From positions 1 to 39,595 of the forward strand of contig QCEM01000018.1 in the NCBI GenBank assembly GCA_003280605.1: a stretch of 39,595 bases of DNA. The letters are read 5' to 3'. The DNA comes from SAR116 cluster bacterium AG-355-O21 (GTDB taxonomy: Bacteria; Pseudomonadota; Alphaproteobacteria; Thalassobaculales; Thalassobaculaceae). The notes beneath the pieces are model-generated. The model did no database searches, was not told the DNA's origin, and was given only the letters and a program-made list of their open reading frames with translations. Made by a program: the position numbers and the translations under genes. Shown piece after piece: positions 27,108 to 36,301 of this stretch; the first letter of the stretch is position 1, and each line of letters starts with the position of its first letter.

Positions 27108-30100
27108 CTAAGACCCCCTGCGGGCGCTGACATAATCCCGCAAGGCATCTAGGTCCATGATTCGCCGCGGCCGTTTTATCGGCCCTGTCAAGCGTAGACC
27201 AAAAATCGGCACATTATCCGGCAAGCGCAGCCGGAAGCGCATTTTCAAGTCCATTTCTTCGGCCGGTAAATTGATCGCCATCGCCGCCCGCCCGATAACC
27301 GCGTCACCTTCCATTTGAATATCGGCAGAACGGATAATGCCATCATTTACGGCAAACTTTGTTTTCACTTTGCTGAATTCCGTGTGACCAGTTTTCAAAG
27401 CCTTCTGCGCCGCCGTAACAAACCCTGCAACACTTCCCTGTTTTGCCGTGACGGCACTGGCAAGAGCGGTCAAATCAGAACCTGTGACGATCACGTCGGT
27501 AACACTTACCGATCCCGAACCTGACAGGTTTTGAAACATGTCCCGCCATGTTTCACCGACGCTTCGGAGGGTGAAATCAAGATCACCTTGCCCCCGGCGG
27601 GCCGCAAAACCACCCACTAAATCAAGGTCCGCAATCACCACATTGCTCGCCTCACCCTGCAGGGACACCGTTGGTAAAGGGCCGTTCGCCAGGCGCCCAG
27701 ACAAATTCATATCGCCTTTGCCAAACCGTATATCGCGGACCTGAAAATCTAAAACACCGGTGTCCAAAGCTGCGCTTATCGTGCCGCTTTTCAAATCCAT
27801 TGCCGCCATTGTGAGATTTTCGAAGGCAATATCAAATTGGCCATCAAAAAGATTAAGAGCCGATAAATCAAACAGCGAAATATTATCAACCAAGGTCTCA
27901 CCGCCAGCATTTGCCGGCAGCCAAGACCATTGTTGAAGATTCGTTGCAATCACATCGAGATCAATCCGCGGGCGTGCTTCAGCCGCTTGATAAGTCAGCG
28001 CGCCGCGCAACCTACTGACACCAATATCAAGTTGCAGACGGTTTATGGTTGCCGCCGTTACATCACCGATTAATTGGCCTTCGAAGGATAATGCCTGCGG
28101 GTCACGGCCCGGCAAGTTGTGGCTCGGCAGCAAACGGCGAATAAACGCCGCGCCGTCGGGATGATCAAATAGCAGTGCCATATTAAAAGTCACAGGGTCG
28201 TTTAGCGGGCGCATATGGCCGCGGGCAGTGATCTCGGCGTCAATCGCTTGCATCTCAACCGCGACAGCAAAACGATCCGCCGTAACCGGATCAAGCTGCA
28301 CGCTTAATTGCCCCGGCCCCAGCAACTGACGCCCCATTGGATGCTCGGGAATGAGTAAATTAATCACGCTGGAGATTTCGGGATGCTCTAGGATAAGTTC
28401 GGCCGGGGCCGATAGGCGTTGCTCAAACATATTCACAGGCAACAGCAGGTTAATGCGCCCTCCCACTACCTCAATCGCGGCATCGATTTCCAGATCCGAC
28501 AACCGACCTGTTGCCCGACCGCGGAGGATGACCGCGCCAAGACGTTTGGAGAGAAGCTCACTCTGAAGGTCCAAAAGCGCCGCCAAACGGTCTGGTTGCC
28601 GGCTATCAACGTCAAAATTTAACGCCAACTGCAATTGCTGCGAGACAAACTCGACTTGCCCGTCAAATACGAAGGAGGCGCCGGCGAGATCATCAATATG
28701 CGCATTGTTAATTTGCATTTGGCCGTTCTTGACACCAATCCCCAGGCTGATCCCACGGACGTTTTCCTGCCAGGCCGACAAACTTTCAATCTGCACATCC
28801 AGATTGGTGTCAAAGCTTGCTAGTGCGGCAGCCCAATCATCAGGATTTTTCTCACTCTGAGGATCACCACCGACCGCAGCGAATAAAGCCGTTGTGAGCG
28901 CCTGCGGGTCCGCAAAATAATGTCCTAGATTGACATTGTCGGCCGCGATACTGAGGCCAAAACTTGGGCGTTCTTGAAGCAGCAGCGTCAAGCCACCATT
29001 ACCTCTGGAGCCATCAAGCTGAAACGACCAATCTCGCAATTCAATCCACTGCGGGGTGAGGGCAAATGTTAAATTCGTTTGCAATCGGCGCAATCGATTG
29101 GCCGGAATGCTGCCCGGGGCGAGATCAAGCCAATCCAAAATTGACCTAAAATTTGTTGACGTCAGCGCCAAATCACCAGTCAAACGCCGATTGTCCGGGG
29201 CACCGGTAAATTGCGCCGAAGTCTTCAAGGTTGAGCCACCCGGCAAGCTAATGGTGGCGTCGCTCAATTGTAATCCGGCAGCACCGTTGGAAACCGATAG
29301 TTTCAAGTCGCGCAATAGCCGCCCGCGCCAAGCCAAAATGCCGACGCTCATCTGCACCTCGGCCCGAACCTCAGGCAGTTGCCATGAAACCCCTGTCATC
29401 AGGTCAGCAAGCTGGCGGCGCCACGACAATGGCGACTTAACGGCTGTTTCGAGGCGATCAAGATCCACACGATTAATGTTTAAGTCGCCGCGCCAATCAT
29501 TCCAGTACGGCATCTCTCGGTCTGCCGAAAGCGCCCCTGTCAAGCGCATTTGACCAATCTGCGCGTTGATCCGATCGACAGTTACGCGGGTCGCCGACAG
29601 CAACAACTCAGCGCTGGCTTTCAAGGGTTCTTTTGAAAATAGTTTTTTATCCGCAAACGGCGTCCCTTGGGCGGCCAGCCGGGCTGCAAGCCGCCGGGTG
29701 TTCGCAGCTTCAAGCGTCAGTGACATTTTGCCGGCGAACGTCGTCGCGAATTCAATGAAACCGTTGCTCTGAAAGCTGAGAAGATCTTTTCCAACGGTGC
29801 CTGAAACGGCAACCGCCGCACGTTCCTTGGTTCGCCCCCCACCAGCAGAGCCAGACAAGCTTACGGGCATATCTTGAAAATTAAAGTTCCCTTCAAAGCG
29901 CAACACACCGCCGGCGGTGTCACGGCGCAAAGAGCCACTGAGAGAATCCAAGATCAGGTCTGGCTGCGGCCGCTCAGTGCCGCTTTCGCCGGCGTTGTCG
30001 GGTTCCTTCAAGGAGATCACATAACCGTTTTCAAAGCCCAACGCGGACAGCATTGGTGGCATTTTGCCCGCCGGCGAGAAAAGCTGCTGTAAAAGCATCG

Positions 30101-30467
30101 ACCATTGCGGTGAGGATTTTGTCGCCAGGGTGAGGCCCGGTTTATCCAGATCAATCCGATCAAAGCGCAGCTGGCCACGCAGCAAAGCTGCTGGATCAAG
30201 GCGCACCGACAAGGCTGCCAGGCGCAGCACCTCAACAGCGTTGTCATCATCGCCAAAACGCAGATTGACCTGCTCTGCACGCAATCTCGGTTGCGGCAGG
30301 AAATCAACGGTCAAATCCCCGGAAATGACTGGTGAAACGCCAAGTTCCGTCTGCACGAAACGGGTCAGGTCGGCCCGATAACTATTCCAGTCAATCACGG
30401 CCGGCGCAACAAAAGCAGCTGCCACAATCAGGACCGCAAGAATGAAAAAGCCGACGAGCGTGCGCAT
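27108..30467 (-). CDS. AsmA-family envelope protein
   Basis: A 1119-residue AsmA-like protein. One N-terminal membrane helix (residues 4-26, LVGFFILAVLIVAAAFVAP) is followed by the AsmA start block VIDWNSYRADLTRFVQTELGV and a very long beta-rich periplasmic region of repeating short strands. The C-terminal AsmA_2-type domain includes GDLDFTLRSVGETWRDMFQNLSGSGSV and ends near LRLTGPIKRPRRIMD. Proteins of this family (AsmA, TamB and YhdP relatives) form long hydrophobic grooves thought to carry phospholipids between membranes. It stands alone between convergent RHH and upstream cytochrome genes. Domain call firm; exact subfamily not assigned. Confidence 0.88.
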   Translation of the reverse strand: MRTLVGFFILAVLIVAAAFVAPAVIDWNSYRADLTRFVQTELGVSPVISGDLTVDFLPQPRLRAEQVNLRFGDDDNAVEVLRLAALSVRLDPAALLRGQLRFDRIDLDKPGLTLATKSSPQWSMLLQQLFSPAGKMPPMLSALGFENGYVISLKEPDNAGESGTERPQPDLILDSLSGSLRRDTAGGVLRFEGNFNFQDMPVSLSGSAGGGRTKERAAVAVSGTVGKDLLSFQSNGFIEFATTFAGKMSLTLEAANTRRLAARLAAQGTPFADKKLFSKEPLKASAELLLSATRVTVDRINAQIGQMRLTGALSADREMPYWNDWRGDLNINRVDLDRLETAVKSPLSWRRQLADLMTGVSWQLPEVRAEVQMSVGILAWRGRLLRDLKLSVSNGAAGLQLSDATISLPGGSTLKTSAQFTGAPDNRRLTGDLALTSTNFRSILDWLDLAPGSIPANRLRRLQTNLTFALTPQWIELRDWSFQLDGSRGNGGLTLLLQERPSFGLSIAADNVNLGHYFADPQALTTALFAAVGGDPQSEKNPDDWAAALASFDTNLDVQIESLSAWQENVRGISLGIGVKNGQMQINNAHIDDLAGASFVFDGQVEFVSQQLQLALNFDVDSRQPDRLAALLDLQSELLSKRLGAVILRGRATGRLSDLEIDAAIEVVGGRINLLLPVNMFEQRLSAPAELILEHPEISSVINLLIPEHPMGRQLLGPGQLSVQLDPVTADRFAVAVEMQAIDAEITARGHMRPLNDPVTFNMALLFDHPDGAAFIRRLLPSHNLPGRDPQALSFEGQLIGDVTAATINRLQLDIGVSRLRGALTYQAAEARPRIDLDVIATNLQQWSWLPANAGGETLVDNISLFDLSALNLFDGQFDIAFENLTMAAMDLKSGTISAALDTGVLDFQVRDIRFGKGDMNLSGRLANGPLPTVSLQGEASNVVIADLDLVGGFAARRGQGDLDFTLRSVGETWRDMFQNLSGSGSVSVTDVIVTGSDLTALASAVTAKQGSVAGFVTAAQKALKTGHTEFSKVKTKFAVNDGIIRSADIQMEGDAVIGRAAMAINLPAEEMDLKMRFRLRLPDNVPIFGLRLTGPIKRPRRIMDLDALRDYVSARRGS

Positions 30468-30706
30468 GATACAGCTACAAACTTATAAAGGTTCTTCAGA
30501 GCGTGTAAAAATAGCTGGCTGCCAACGCTCCGCAGGAAAAATTCGTGGCTTCGATGTCATAGCACCATCCGGGTATGTGAGCGGCGGTCGGATCTGGACC
30601 ACCGGCGCGACAAGCAAGTAACTCCCGCCTCCATTAACAAGCGCAAGCTGCGCCATTGTCAAAAGAATAGCGCAGTGCTGGAGCGGATGGCAGCTGATTT
30701 ACCGGC

Positions 30707-30737
30707 GCTTCGGCCGCGACGCTTGGACAGCCGAAGC
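30707..30737 (-). terminator. Hairpin at the 3' end of the cytochrome c gene
   Basis: GCTTCGGC (30707-30714) and GCCGAAGC (30730-30737) form a perfect 8-bp stem around a 15-base loop, starting at the cytochrome c stop codon. On the minus strand no T-run follows, so it may be a weak or rho-assisted terminator or an mRNA-stabilising hairpin. The remaining sequence to the AsmA gene (30468-30706) shows no gene. Confidence 0.4.
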
Positions 30738-31111
30738 TACTTCGTGGCTTCCTTCAGATAGGCAATCACATTGGCGATATCTTTTTCTTTGCGCAGCCCG
30801 GCGAAGGCCATTTTGGTGCCTTTAACGAATTTTTTCGGTGCCTTGAGATAAAGCGCGAGAGTTTCCTCATTCCAAACCAAACCGGATGTGCGCATCGCTT
30901 TTGAATATTTATATCCATCCACCGAACCTGCGGCACGCCCAATGATGCCAACAAGATGCGGGCCAATTTTATTTTTCTCTTTGTTGACGACGTGACAGGC
31001 TTTGCACTTGCCAAAGACGCGCTTACCTTTCTTAACATCAGCTGCCGATGCGTGTCCCGCGCTCAACAGAGCCACTGCCAGGGCCAGTGCCGAAATTGAG
31101 AGATTTTTCAT
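30737..31111 (-). CDS. Class I c-type cytochrome, mitochondrial/c2-like
   Basis: A 124-residue periplasmic monohaem cytochrome c, an electron carrier probably between the bc1 complex and a terminal oxidase. The signal peptide is residues 1-23 (basic MK, hydrophobic core, cleavage after ASA). The haem site is CKACH (Cys36, Cys39, His40). KIGPHLVGIIGRAAGSVDGY is the usual loop after it. The axial methionine is Met101 in GTKMAFAGLRKEKD, and the C-terminal helix is VIAYLKEATK. The size and motifs match soluble cytochrome c2/c552. A single gene, divergent from the SCP2-like gene. Confidence 0.92.
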   Translation of the reverse strand: MKNLSISALALAVALLSAGHASAADVKKGKRVFGKCKACHVVNKEKNKIGPHLVGIIGRAAGSVDGYKYSKAMRTSGLVWNEETLALYLKAPKKFVKGTKMAFAGLRKEKDIANVIAYLKEATK

Positions 31112-31301
31112 GAGCGTCCCTTTTTCTGATGTGATTGTCAGCTGCCACCGCGTCTAAAACCAGCTTTGAATGCGCGATCCTAGCGTGGGGAAATGGCGTT
31201 TTTTTGGATAAAATACAAGCACCGCCCACTGCTACAAAATGACCGCGCTCCGGTGCCGTTCTTTCCAGGGCTTTCTTTGCCGCTCATCTGTTGTGTTTTT
31301 T

Positions 31302-31307
31302 TTGACA
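31302..31307 (+). promoter_or_regulatory. Possible -35 element of the SCP2-hydrolase operon
   Basis: A consensus TTGACA lies 49 bp upstream of the SCP2-like gene, after a run of T. No good -10 hexamer is found at 16-18 bp, so this is only weak evidence for a sigma-70 promoter. Confidence 0.2.
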
Positions 31308-31355
31308 AATACCGTTAAGCTGCCAGCCGTGACGTTTTAAACCAGAAGTTATCAC

Positions 31356-31745
31356 ATGTCTTTATCACCCATTGACCGCTTGTCGGCGGTACCAGCAGTG
31401 TTAAACCGCAGCCCCGAAATTTTGCGCAAGGGCCGACATTTTACTGCCGATATGGGCATCATGATCGACGACGCGATGACCATTTTTCTTATCCTCAATG
31501 GGCAAATCACCGCTGTCACACCACCGCCCATGGTGATGCCAAGCTATGACTTTGCCATTTCTGCGGCAGCTCCCACCTGGATCCAATTCTGGCAACCTGC
31601 ACCGCCGCCTCGGCGGCATGACATCATGGGATTACTGCGTGCCGGCGACATGCATTTTACCGGTAATTTGCAGCCGATGATGGCGCATCTTTTTTATGTC
31701 AAAGCGGTGCTGGAATTGCCGCGACAGATTGGAACAGAGCAATGA
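31356..31745 (+). CDS. SCP2-like (sterol carrier fold) small protein
   Basis: A 129-residue protein without signal peptide or membrane segment. The pattern PSYDFAISAAAPTWIQFWQ, then HDIMGLLRAGDMHFTGNLQPMMAHLFYVKAVLEL, resembles the C-terminal half of SCP2-type lipid- or acyl-CoA-binding domains, where a small-ligand pocket is closed by the last helices. I recognise the pattern but cannot confirm the family. The stop overlaps the start of the alpha/beta hydrolase by 4 bp (ATGA), so the two are coupled and probably handle the same hydrophobic substrate. Confidence 0.65.
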   Translation: MSLSPIDRLSAVPAVLNRSPEILRKGRHFTADMGIMIDDAMTIFLILNGQITAVTPPPMVMPSYDFAISAAAPTWIQFWQPAPPPRRHDIMGLLRAGDMHFTGNLQPMMAHLFYVKAVLELPRQIGTEQ

Positions 31746-32590
31746 GCGGGCACCTGGAAGCCGTGATCGGCAGATATATGCAGGTGCAGCTTGGGGGCCA
31801 GCCGTGCCGCGTTTACTTCGAGGAAGCCGGCCAAGGCGTGCCGCTGATTTGCCTGCATACCGCCGGCTCCGACGGCCGGCAATATCGCCATCTGTTGCGT
31901 GACCCCGATATCACCGCCCATTTCCGAGTGATTGTTTTCGATATGCCCTGGCATGGAAAATCATCACCACCTGCAGGCTGGCAAGACAGCGATTATCAAC
32001 TGACAACGGCCGCTTACATGGAGATGGTTTTAGTCGTTGCCGACACCTTAGCGCTGGATCGACCGGTGGTCATCGGCTGTTCCATCGGTGGCCGTGCAGT
32101 ACTGCATCTTGCCCGGCTCCATGGTGATCGTCTGGGCGGTGTTATTGGCTTGCAATCCTCTGGCATGGTCGAACCCTATTACGATACCCAGTGGTTACAT
32201 CGCGGCGATGTCCATGGTGGTGAAGTTTGTGCCGCACAAGTTTCCGGCTTGATCGCACCCAGCGCACCCAGCGCCGAGCGCTGGGAGACCTTGTGGCATT
32301 ATATGCAAGGTGGCCCAGGAGTGTTTCGCGGCGATCTTTATTTTTATAAAGTCGAAGGCGATATTCGCCACCAACTGGCGGAAATTGATACCACTGTCTG
32401 CCCTGTTTTCATGCTGACAGGTGAATATGATTATTCCTGCACACCGGCCGAAAGCCAAGCGACCGCCGATGCCATAAATGGCGCCGAGCTCACCATTATG
32501 TCCGGCTTGGGGCATTTTCCGATGAGTGAAGATTTTCAACGTTTTCGCGCCTATCTGATGCCAATCTTGGCGCGGTTTTCCGGCCGTTAG
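31742..32590 (+). CDS. Alpha/beta hydrolase
   Basis: A 282-residue alpha/beta-fold hydrolase with a full catalytic triad. The nucleophile elbow is GCSIGG (Ser114). The acid is probably Asp230 in TGEYDYS, and the base is His258 in GLGHFP. The oxyanion region is CLHTAGSDGRQY, and DMPWHGKS follows strand 4. There is no signal peptide, so it acts in the cytoplasm on an ester, lactone or C-C bond of unknown identity. It is coupled to the SCP2-like gene upstream (4-bp overlap) and lies 8 bp before the flavoprotein gene. Confidence 0.87.
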   Translation: MSGHLEAVIGRYMQVQLGGQPCRVYFEEAGQGVPLICLHTAGSDGRQYRHLLRDPDITAHFRVIVFDMPWHGKSSPPAGWQDSDYQLTTAAYMEMVLVVADTLALDRPVVIGCSIGGRAVLHLARLHGDRLGGVIGLQSSGMVEPYYDTQWLHRGDVHGGEVCAAQVSGLIAPSAPSAERWETLWHYMQGGPGVFRGDLYFYKVEGDIRHQLAEIDTTVCPVFMLTGEYDYSCTPAESQATADAINGAELTIMSGLGHFPMSEDFQRFRAYLMPILARFSGR

Positions 32591-32598
32591 GGGAGCCT

Positions 32599-33519
32599 AT
32601 GCAGCGCCTACCAAGTGAGTTAACCGCAGCCCTGCGATTGCCGATTATTGCGGCCCCAATGTTTTTAGTTTCTGGCCCCGACCTGGTCATCGCCAGCTGT
32701 AAAGCGGGGATCATTGGCGCATTTCCAACAGCAAACTGCCGTACCCTTGACGATTTGGATCGCTGGTTAACACAGATTGTCGCCGAGACCGACGGGGCGG
32801 CCCCATTTGCCGCCAATTTGATCGTTCACCGCTCGAATAACCGGCTTCAAGAGGATGCCGATCTGGTTGCCGAACATCGCACCCCCTTGGTCATTGCCAG
32901 TGTCGGCAGTCCTGCACCGATTATTGATAAAATTCACGCTTATGGCGGCAAGGTCTTTGCCGATATTGCGTCACTCAGACATGCGGAAAAGGCCATTGCC
33001 GCCGGTGTTGACGGACTTATTCTGTTAACGGCCGGCGCAGGTGGGCAAACAGGCTGGGCCAATCCATTTGCCTTCGTTCGCGCGGTTCGCGCAATCTTCG
33101 ATGGGCCAATCGTGATGGCCGGTGGCATTGGCGATGCAACGGCCCTCAAAGCAGCTTTGGTGCTTGGGGCTGATCTTGCCTATATGGGGACGCGTTTCAT
33201 CGCCACCCAAGAAAGCATGGCGGTGGCCGGGTATAAGGATATGCTGGTCAGCTCATCCCTTGATGATGTGCTGCTAAGCCGGGCCTTCACGGGCTTGCCC
33301 AGCAGCACGTTGAAACCATCAATCGTTGCTGCCGGACTTGATCCAGATAACTTACCCGAGCGCGGCACGATCAATGTTTCTGAAGACATTAACCCTGAAA
33401 AACGACCAAAGCGTTGGAAAGATATTTGGTCCGCCGGTCATTCGGTTTCGGCGGTCAACGATGTACCAACGGTGGCAGATTTAGTCGCCGCACTGGAAAA
33501 AGCGTATTCTACCCGTTAA
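32599..33519 (+). CDS. Nitronate monooxygenase-like FMN protein, catalytic His replaced by Gln
   Basis: A 306-residue TIM-barrel flavoprotein of the nitronate monooxygenase/2-nitropropane dioxygenase superfamily. The N-terminal block PIIAAPMFLVSGPDLVIASC and the phosphate-binding PIVMAGGIGDATALKAALVLGADLAYMGTRF match the family. At the active-site motif GxGGHxG, this protein has GAGGQTG (Gln150). The catalytic His of nitronate monooxygenases is absent, so nitronate oxidation is doubtful; NAD(P)H:quinone reductase or another flavin reaction is possible. GGGGAG lies just before the ATG. Last gene of the three-gene plus-strand operon. Confidence 0.88.
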   Translation: MQRLPSELTAALRLPIIAAPMFLVSGPDLVIASCKAGIIGAFPTANCRTLDDLDRWLTQIVAETDGAAPFAANLIVHRSNNRLQEDADLVAEHRTPLVIASVGSPAPIIDKIHAYGGKVFADIASLRHAEKAIAAGVDGLILLTAGAGGQTGWANPFAFVRAVRAIFDGPIVMAGGIGDATALKAALVLGADLAYMGTRFIATQESMAVAGYKDMLVSSSLDDVLLSRAFTGLPSSTLKPSIVAAGLDPDNLPERGTINVSEDINPEKRPKRWKDIWSAGHSVSAVNDVPTVADLVAALEKAYSTR

Positions 33520-33547
33520 GTTTTTGACTATAAAAGCCGCGGGCAAT

Positions 33548-34327
33548 TTAATGGCCAGATATGTCGCCGTCATAAGGCACCGCCGCCTCGGCACTTTCCC
33601 ATATCGCCCGCAAAGCCGGCTTATGCTGCTCCTCGTGAATATGGCCGACCAGCCCGGCGCAGCGGGTAATGAGCGCGAAACCCCGCATAATCTCTGCGGG
33701 GATGCCACAATCGCCCAAACAAGCGGCAATGGCACCGGTGGCATTGATGGTGATGTGTTTGCCGTAGGTTTCATCGATTGCCGCCGATAGTGTCGTCAGT
33801 GCCGTAATCCACTGACCTCGGACACCGACCTCCTGCGCAATCGCCAGCAGCCGAATTGACCGCGGGTCATCGGGCTTGTGCATGTGATGGCCAAAGCCCG
33901 GCAAAGGCCGTTTGTTGGCCCGAAATTCAGCGGCTATCGCGGCCGCTTCCGTTTCCATATCAGCATCCGAATTCAATATTCTTTCGATCAATATCGCACA
34001 GCCTTCCATGGTACCGGCAAAGGTGCTGCCGACCCCCATAATGCCCGCTGCGACTGCAGCCTGCATAGCTTCCGGCGCACTTGAGTAGATTAGCCGACTG
34101 GACAGGGCGCTTGGGGTCAAACCATGTTCCATCAAGGTCACAAGACAGGCATCGACCATTGCCGTTTCCGCCTCGCTGGCCATCCGCCCGGTGATTTGAA
34201 AAAAGGCCATTTGCGTGAAGGACAGCTTGCCGATCAGATCGCCGCAAAGACTTTTATCCCGAATGAAAATGTCATCATTGGTATGTGTTGCGATGCTTGT
34301 TGTTTGTTTTTCCGGCATAAAGGCCAT
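33548..34327 (-). CDS. Citryl-CoA lyase-like protein (citrate synthase fold, short form)
   Basis: A 259-residue protein with the citrate-synthase C-terminal fold. It has RPLPGFGHHMHKPDDPRS (His in the GFGH motif, His147) and the downstream helix RGFALITRCAGLVGHIHEE. The AHGG-type block that carries the first catalytic His in citrate synthase is replaced by GSTFAGTMEGC (100-110). The length and motif set are those of proteins annotated as citryl-CoA lyase, which cleave a citryl-CoA-like thioester in catabolic clusters. ATG 34327 is chosen because GAGGAGGG lies 5 bases upstream. It is downstream of the acyl-CoA ligase on the same strand, 71 bp apart, and probably in its operon. Confidence 0.8.
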   Translation of the reverse strand: MAFMPEKQTTSIATHTNDDIFIRDKSLCGDLIGKLSFTQMAFFQITGRMASEAETAMVDACLVTLMEHGLTPSALSSRLIYSSAPEAMQAAVAAGIMGVGSTFAGTMEGCAILIERILNSDADMETEAAAIAAEFRANKRPLPGFGHHMHKPDDPRSIRLLAIAQEVGVRGQWITALTTLSAAIDETYGKHITINATGAIAACLGDCGIPAEIMRGFALITRCAGLVGHIHEEQHKPALRAIWESAEAAVPYDGDISGH

Positions 34328-34398
34328 GCTGCCCTCCTCGGTCAAAGGTCACTTTTTGCGAAACGGTGGAAGATTGACGGTGCGCTCCCCAGCGTCGA

Positions 34399-35922
34399 TC
34401 AAATTAATTTTTCTAACGCGTGGCGTTGAATTTTGCCCGATGCACTGCGCGGAAAGTCCTCAATGGCCATGAAACGCAGGCCTTTTGGCTGTTTGTAGCC
34501 AGCCAATTGCGCCCGGCATAGGCTGTAAAGCTCGCGCTCGGGTATCGGCGCATCACGGCAGGCGACAAAAGCGATCGGAACTTCGCCCCATTTCTCGTCA
34601 TCCGCCTTGACCACCGCAGCTTCGGCAACCCGCGGATCGGATAGCAAAACCCGCTCAATTTCAGCTGGATAAATATTTTCACCGCCTGATTTGATCAAAT
34701 ATTTAACACGGTCAACAAAATCTAGACTGCCGTCGCAATTCCGCCGGAAAACATCCCCCATATGGAACCAGCCACCGCGAAATTCCTCGGCGTTGATGGC
34801 GGTTTCTTGCCAATAACCACTGAACAATGTTGGCCCCCGCATGCACAGCTCGCCGGGCACACCGTCGGCCACCATTTCGCCATCTGCATCCACTAACTTA
34901 ATTTCACAGAACGGGCTTTGGGATTTCGACAACGAGCTGGGCGGAATACCGATCGGCAGTAAGTTTGACGAACAGGGCGGGCAACCTGTTTCAGTGGCAC
35001 CAAAGGTATTTGCATAGGGCGCATCGAGAATAGCGGTAATTTCCGCAATTGCATGCGGTGGCACCAAATCGGCCATCACCCCACAAACCTTGACCCCACG
35101 CGGGCTGACTTCCCGCGCCCTTAACTCGGCTGCAAACTCGCTAATCATGCCGGGCATTAACAGCAACCAGCCAAGCTCTTCCTGGGCGACCACTTGGCAC
35201 ATTTTTTCATGATCAAAACCATCGACAATGATCACCTTTCCGCCACACATCAGTGTGCCAAGCGAACATTCCGCCGCGCCCATATGATATAAAGGTGACC
35301 AGGCGACGAAAGTATCCCGTATCGCCACACCAAATTCAGCACGGATTACCAAATTACGTGCTATCTCCGCCCGGTGACTGATCACTGCGCCTTTCGGCAA
35401 ACCTGTTGTGCCGGAGGTATAAAGCACCAGCAGGGCATCCTCAGGGTCAACATCCTGCAACACCTCAAGCGGCGCGGCGGCGGCCAGCGCTGCTTCGTAA
35501 TCGTCCCCAAACACGATCACCGTGTGGGCTGTCAACTTATCGCTGTGCAGCGGCGACGCCAGCGTCAGCTTTGGCTGAACCAAATTCAAGCAATGCGCTA
35601 ACTCGGTCGGCGATAAACGCCAATTCTGGCAGGCCACAATTGCCCCCAAATACGCTGCCGCTAAATAAGTTTCAAAATACTCGTATCTGTTTTCCGATAA
35701 TATCGCGATCCTGTCGCCGCGACCGACACCTCGCATTCGCAAGACCCTTGCTAACTGCCGCACCCGTGCATCCAAGTCTGAATAGGTCAGCCGGCGATCA
35801 CCGTCCTGGATGGCGATATGCTGCGCCGACAGACCGACTTGATTAGCGAAAAGATGACCGACACCACTGGCTGCACTGCGCGCGACCTGCGGGCCACCGT
35901 AATTTAGATTATCTTGGTTCAT
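34399..35922 (-). CDS. AMP-dependent acyl-CoA synthetase/ligase
   Basis: A 507-residue member of the ANL superfamily that activates a carboxylic acid as acyl-AMP and then CoA thioester. The P-loop is LVLYTSGTTGLPKGAV (about 166-180). Motif A5 is NTFGATETGCP, A7 is GGWFHMGDVFRR, A8 is DRVKYLIKSGGENIYPAEIE and the catalytic A10 Lys is in PRSASGKIQRHAL. The acid substrate is not predictable, although the length and absence of long-chain inserts suggest a short, medium or aromatic acid. It heads a minus-strand pair with the citryl-CoA lyase-like gene and faces the SCP2/hydrolase operon, suggesting a joint pathway. Confidence 0.9.
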   Translation of the reverse strand: MNQDNLNYGGPQVARSAASGVGHLFANQVGLSAQHIAIQDGDRRLTYSDLDARVRQLARVLRMRGVGRGDRIAILSENRYEYFETYLAAAYLGAIVACQNWRLSPTELAHCLNLVQPKLTLASPLHSDKLTAHTVIVFGDDYEAALAAAAPLEVLQDVDPEDALLVLYTSGTTGLPKGAVISHRAEIARNLVIRAEFGVAIRDTFVAWSPLYHMGAAECSLGTLMCGGKVIIVDGFDHEKMCQVVAQEELGWLLLMPGMISEFAAELRAREVSPRGVKVCGVMADLVPPHAIAEITAILDAPYANTFGATETGCPPCSSNLLPIGIPPSSLSKSQSPFCEIKLVDADGEMVADGVPGELCMRGPTLFSGYWQETAINAEEFRGGWFHMGDVFRRNCDGSLDFVDRVKYLIKSGGENIYPAEIERVLLSDPRVAEAAVVKADDEKWGEVPIAFVACRDAPIPERELYSLCRAQLAGYKQPKGLRFMAIEDFPRSASGKIQRHALEKLI

Positions 35923-36301
35923 GACTGATCCCGACGCACTGTCGCTGGTTCGTTCAGACTAGCATGATGATCAAAGAGTGCAATCCAACCCAGATCCTCG
36001 TTGGCAACACGCCCCGCCGCCGCCCCGAAACCTGACAGCGTGTATCCAGCGCCATGTCATTGGCTACACTGTTAGCCGCGCCCCGTCAGATTGAAAATGT
36101 GGATACTAATTGCCTGCGGGTTTGATGGGGCACGACGGCTAAGTGATGGCCCCGGCGACCCACGCTCATGTGGTTGGCAGGACTGCCGCCGCGCCGGCAT
36201 GTGGCCGGTCCGGCAAGCGCATAGATCTCTCGGTTTGATTGCCGCCCTATGGTCCGATGCCGGCATGGCTGACCGGGCCGCAGGAAAAGCATTTCGGGAG
36301 A
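35923..36301. other. Gene-free region between the acyl-CoA ligase and the tRNA
   Basis: About 380 bp. The ORFs that cross it run into the tRNA and have no protein pattern. A small stem, GGCTA-N6-TAGCC, is at about 36061-36076, and GC-rich short repeats lie near 36190-36215. It should hold the promoter of the acyl-CoA ligase operon and the 3' end of the tRNA transcript. I see no T-rich terminator for the tRNA. Confidence 0.5.
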
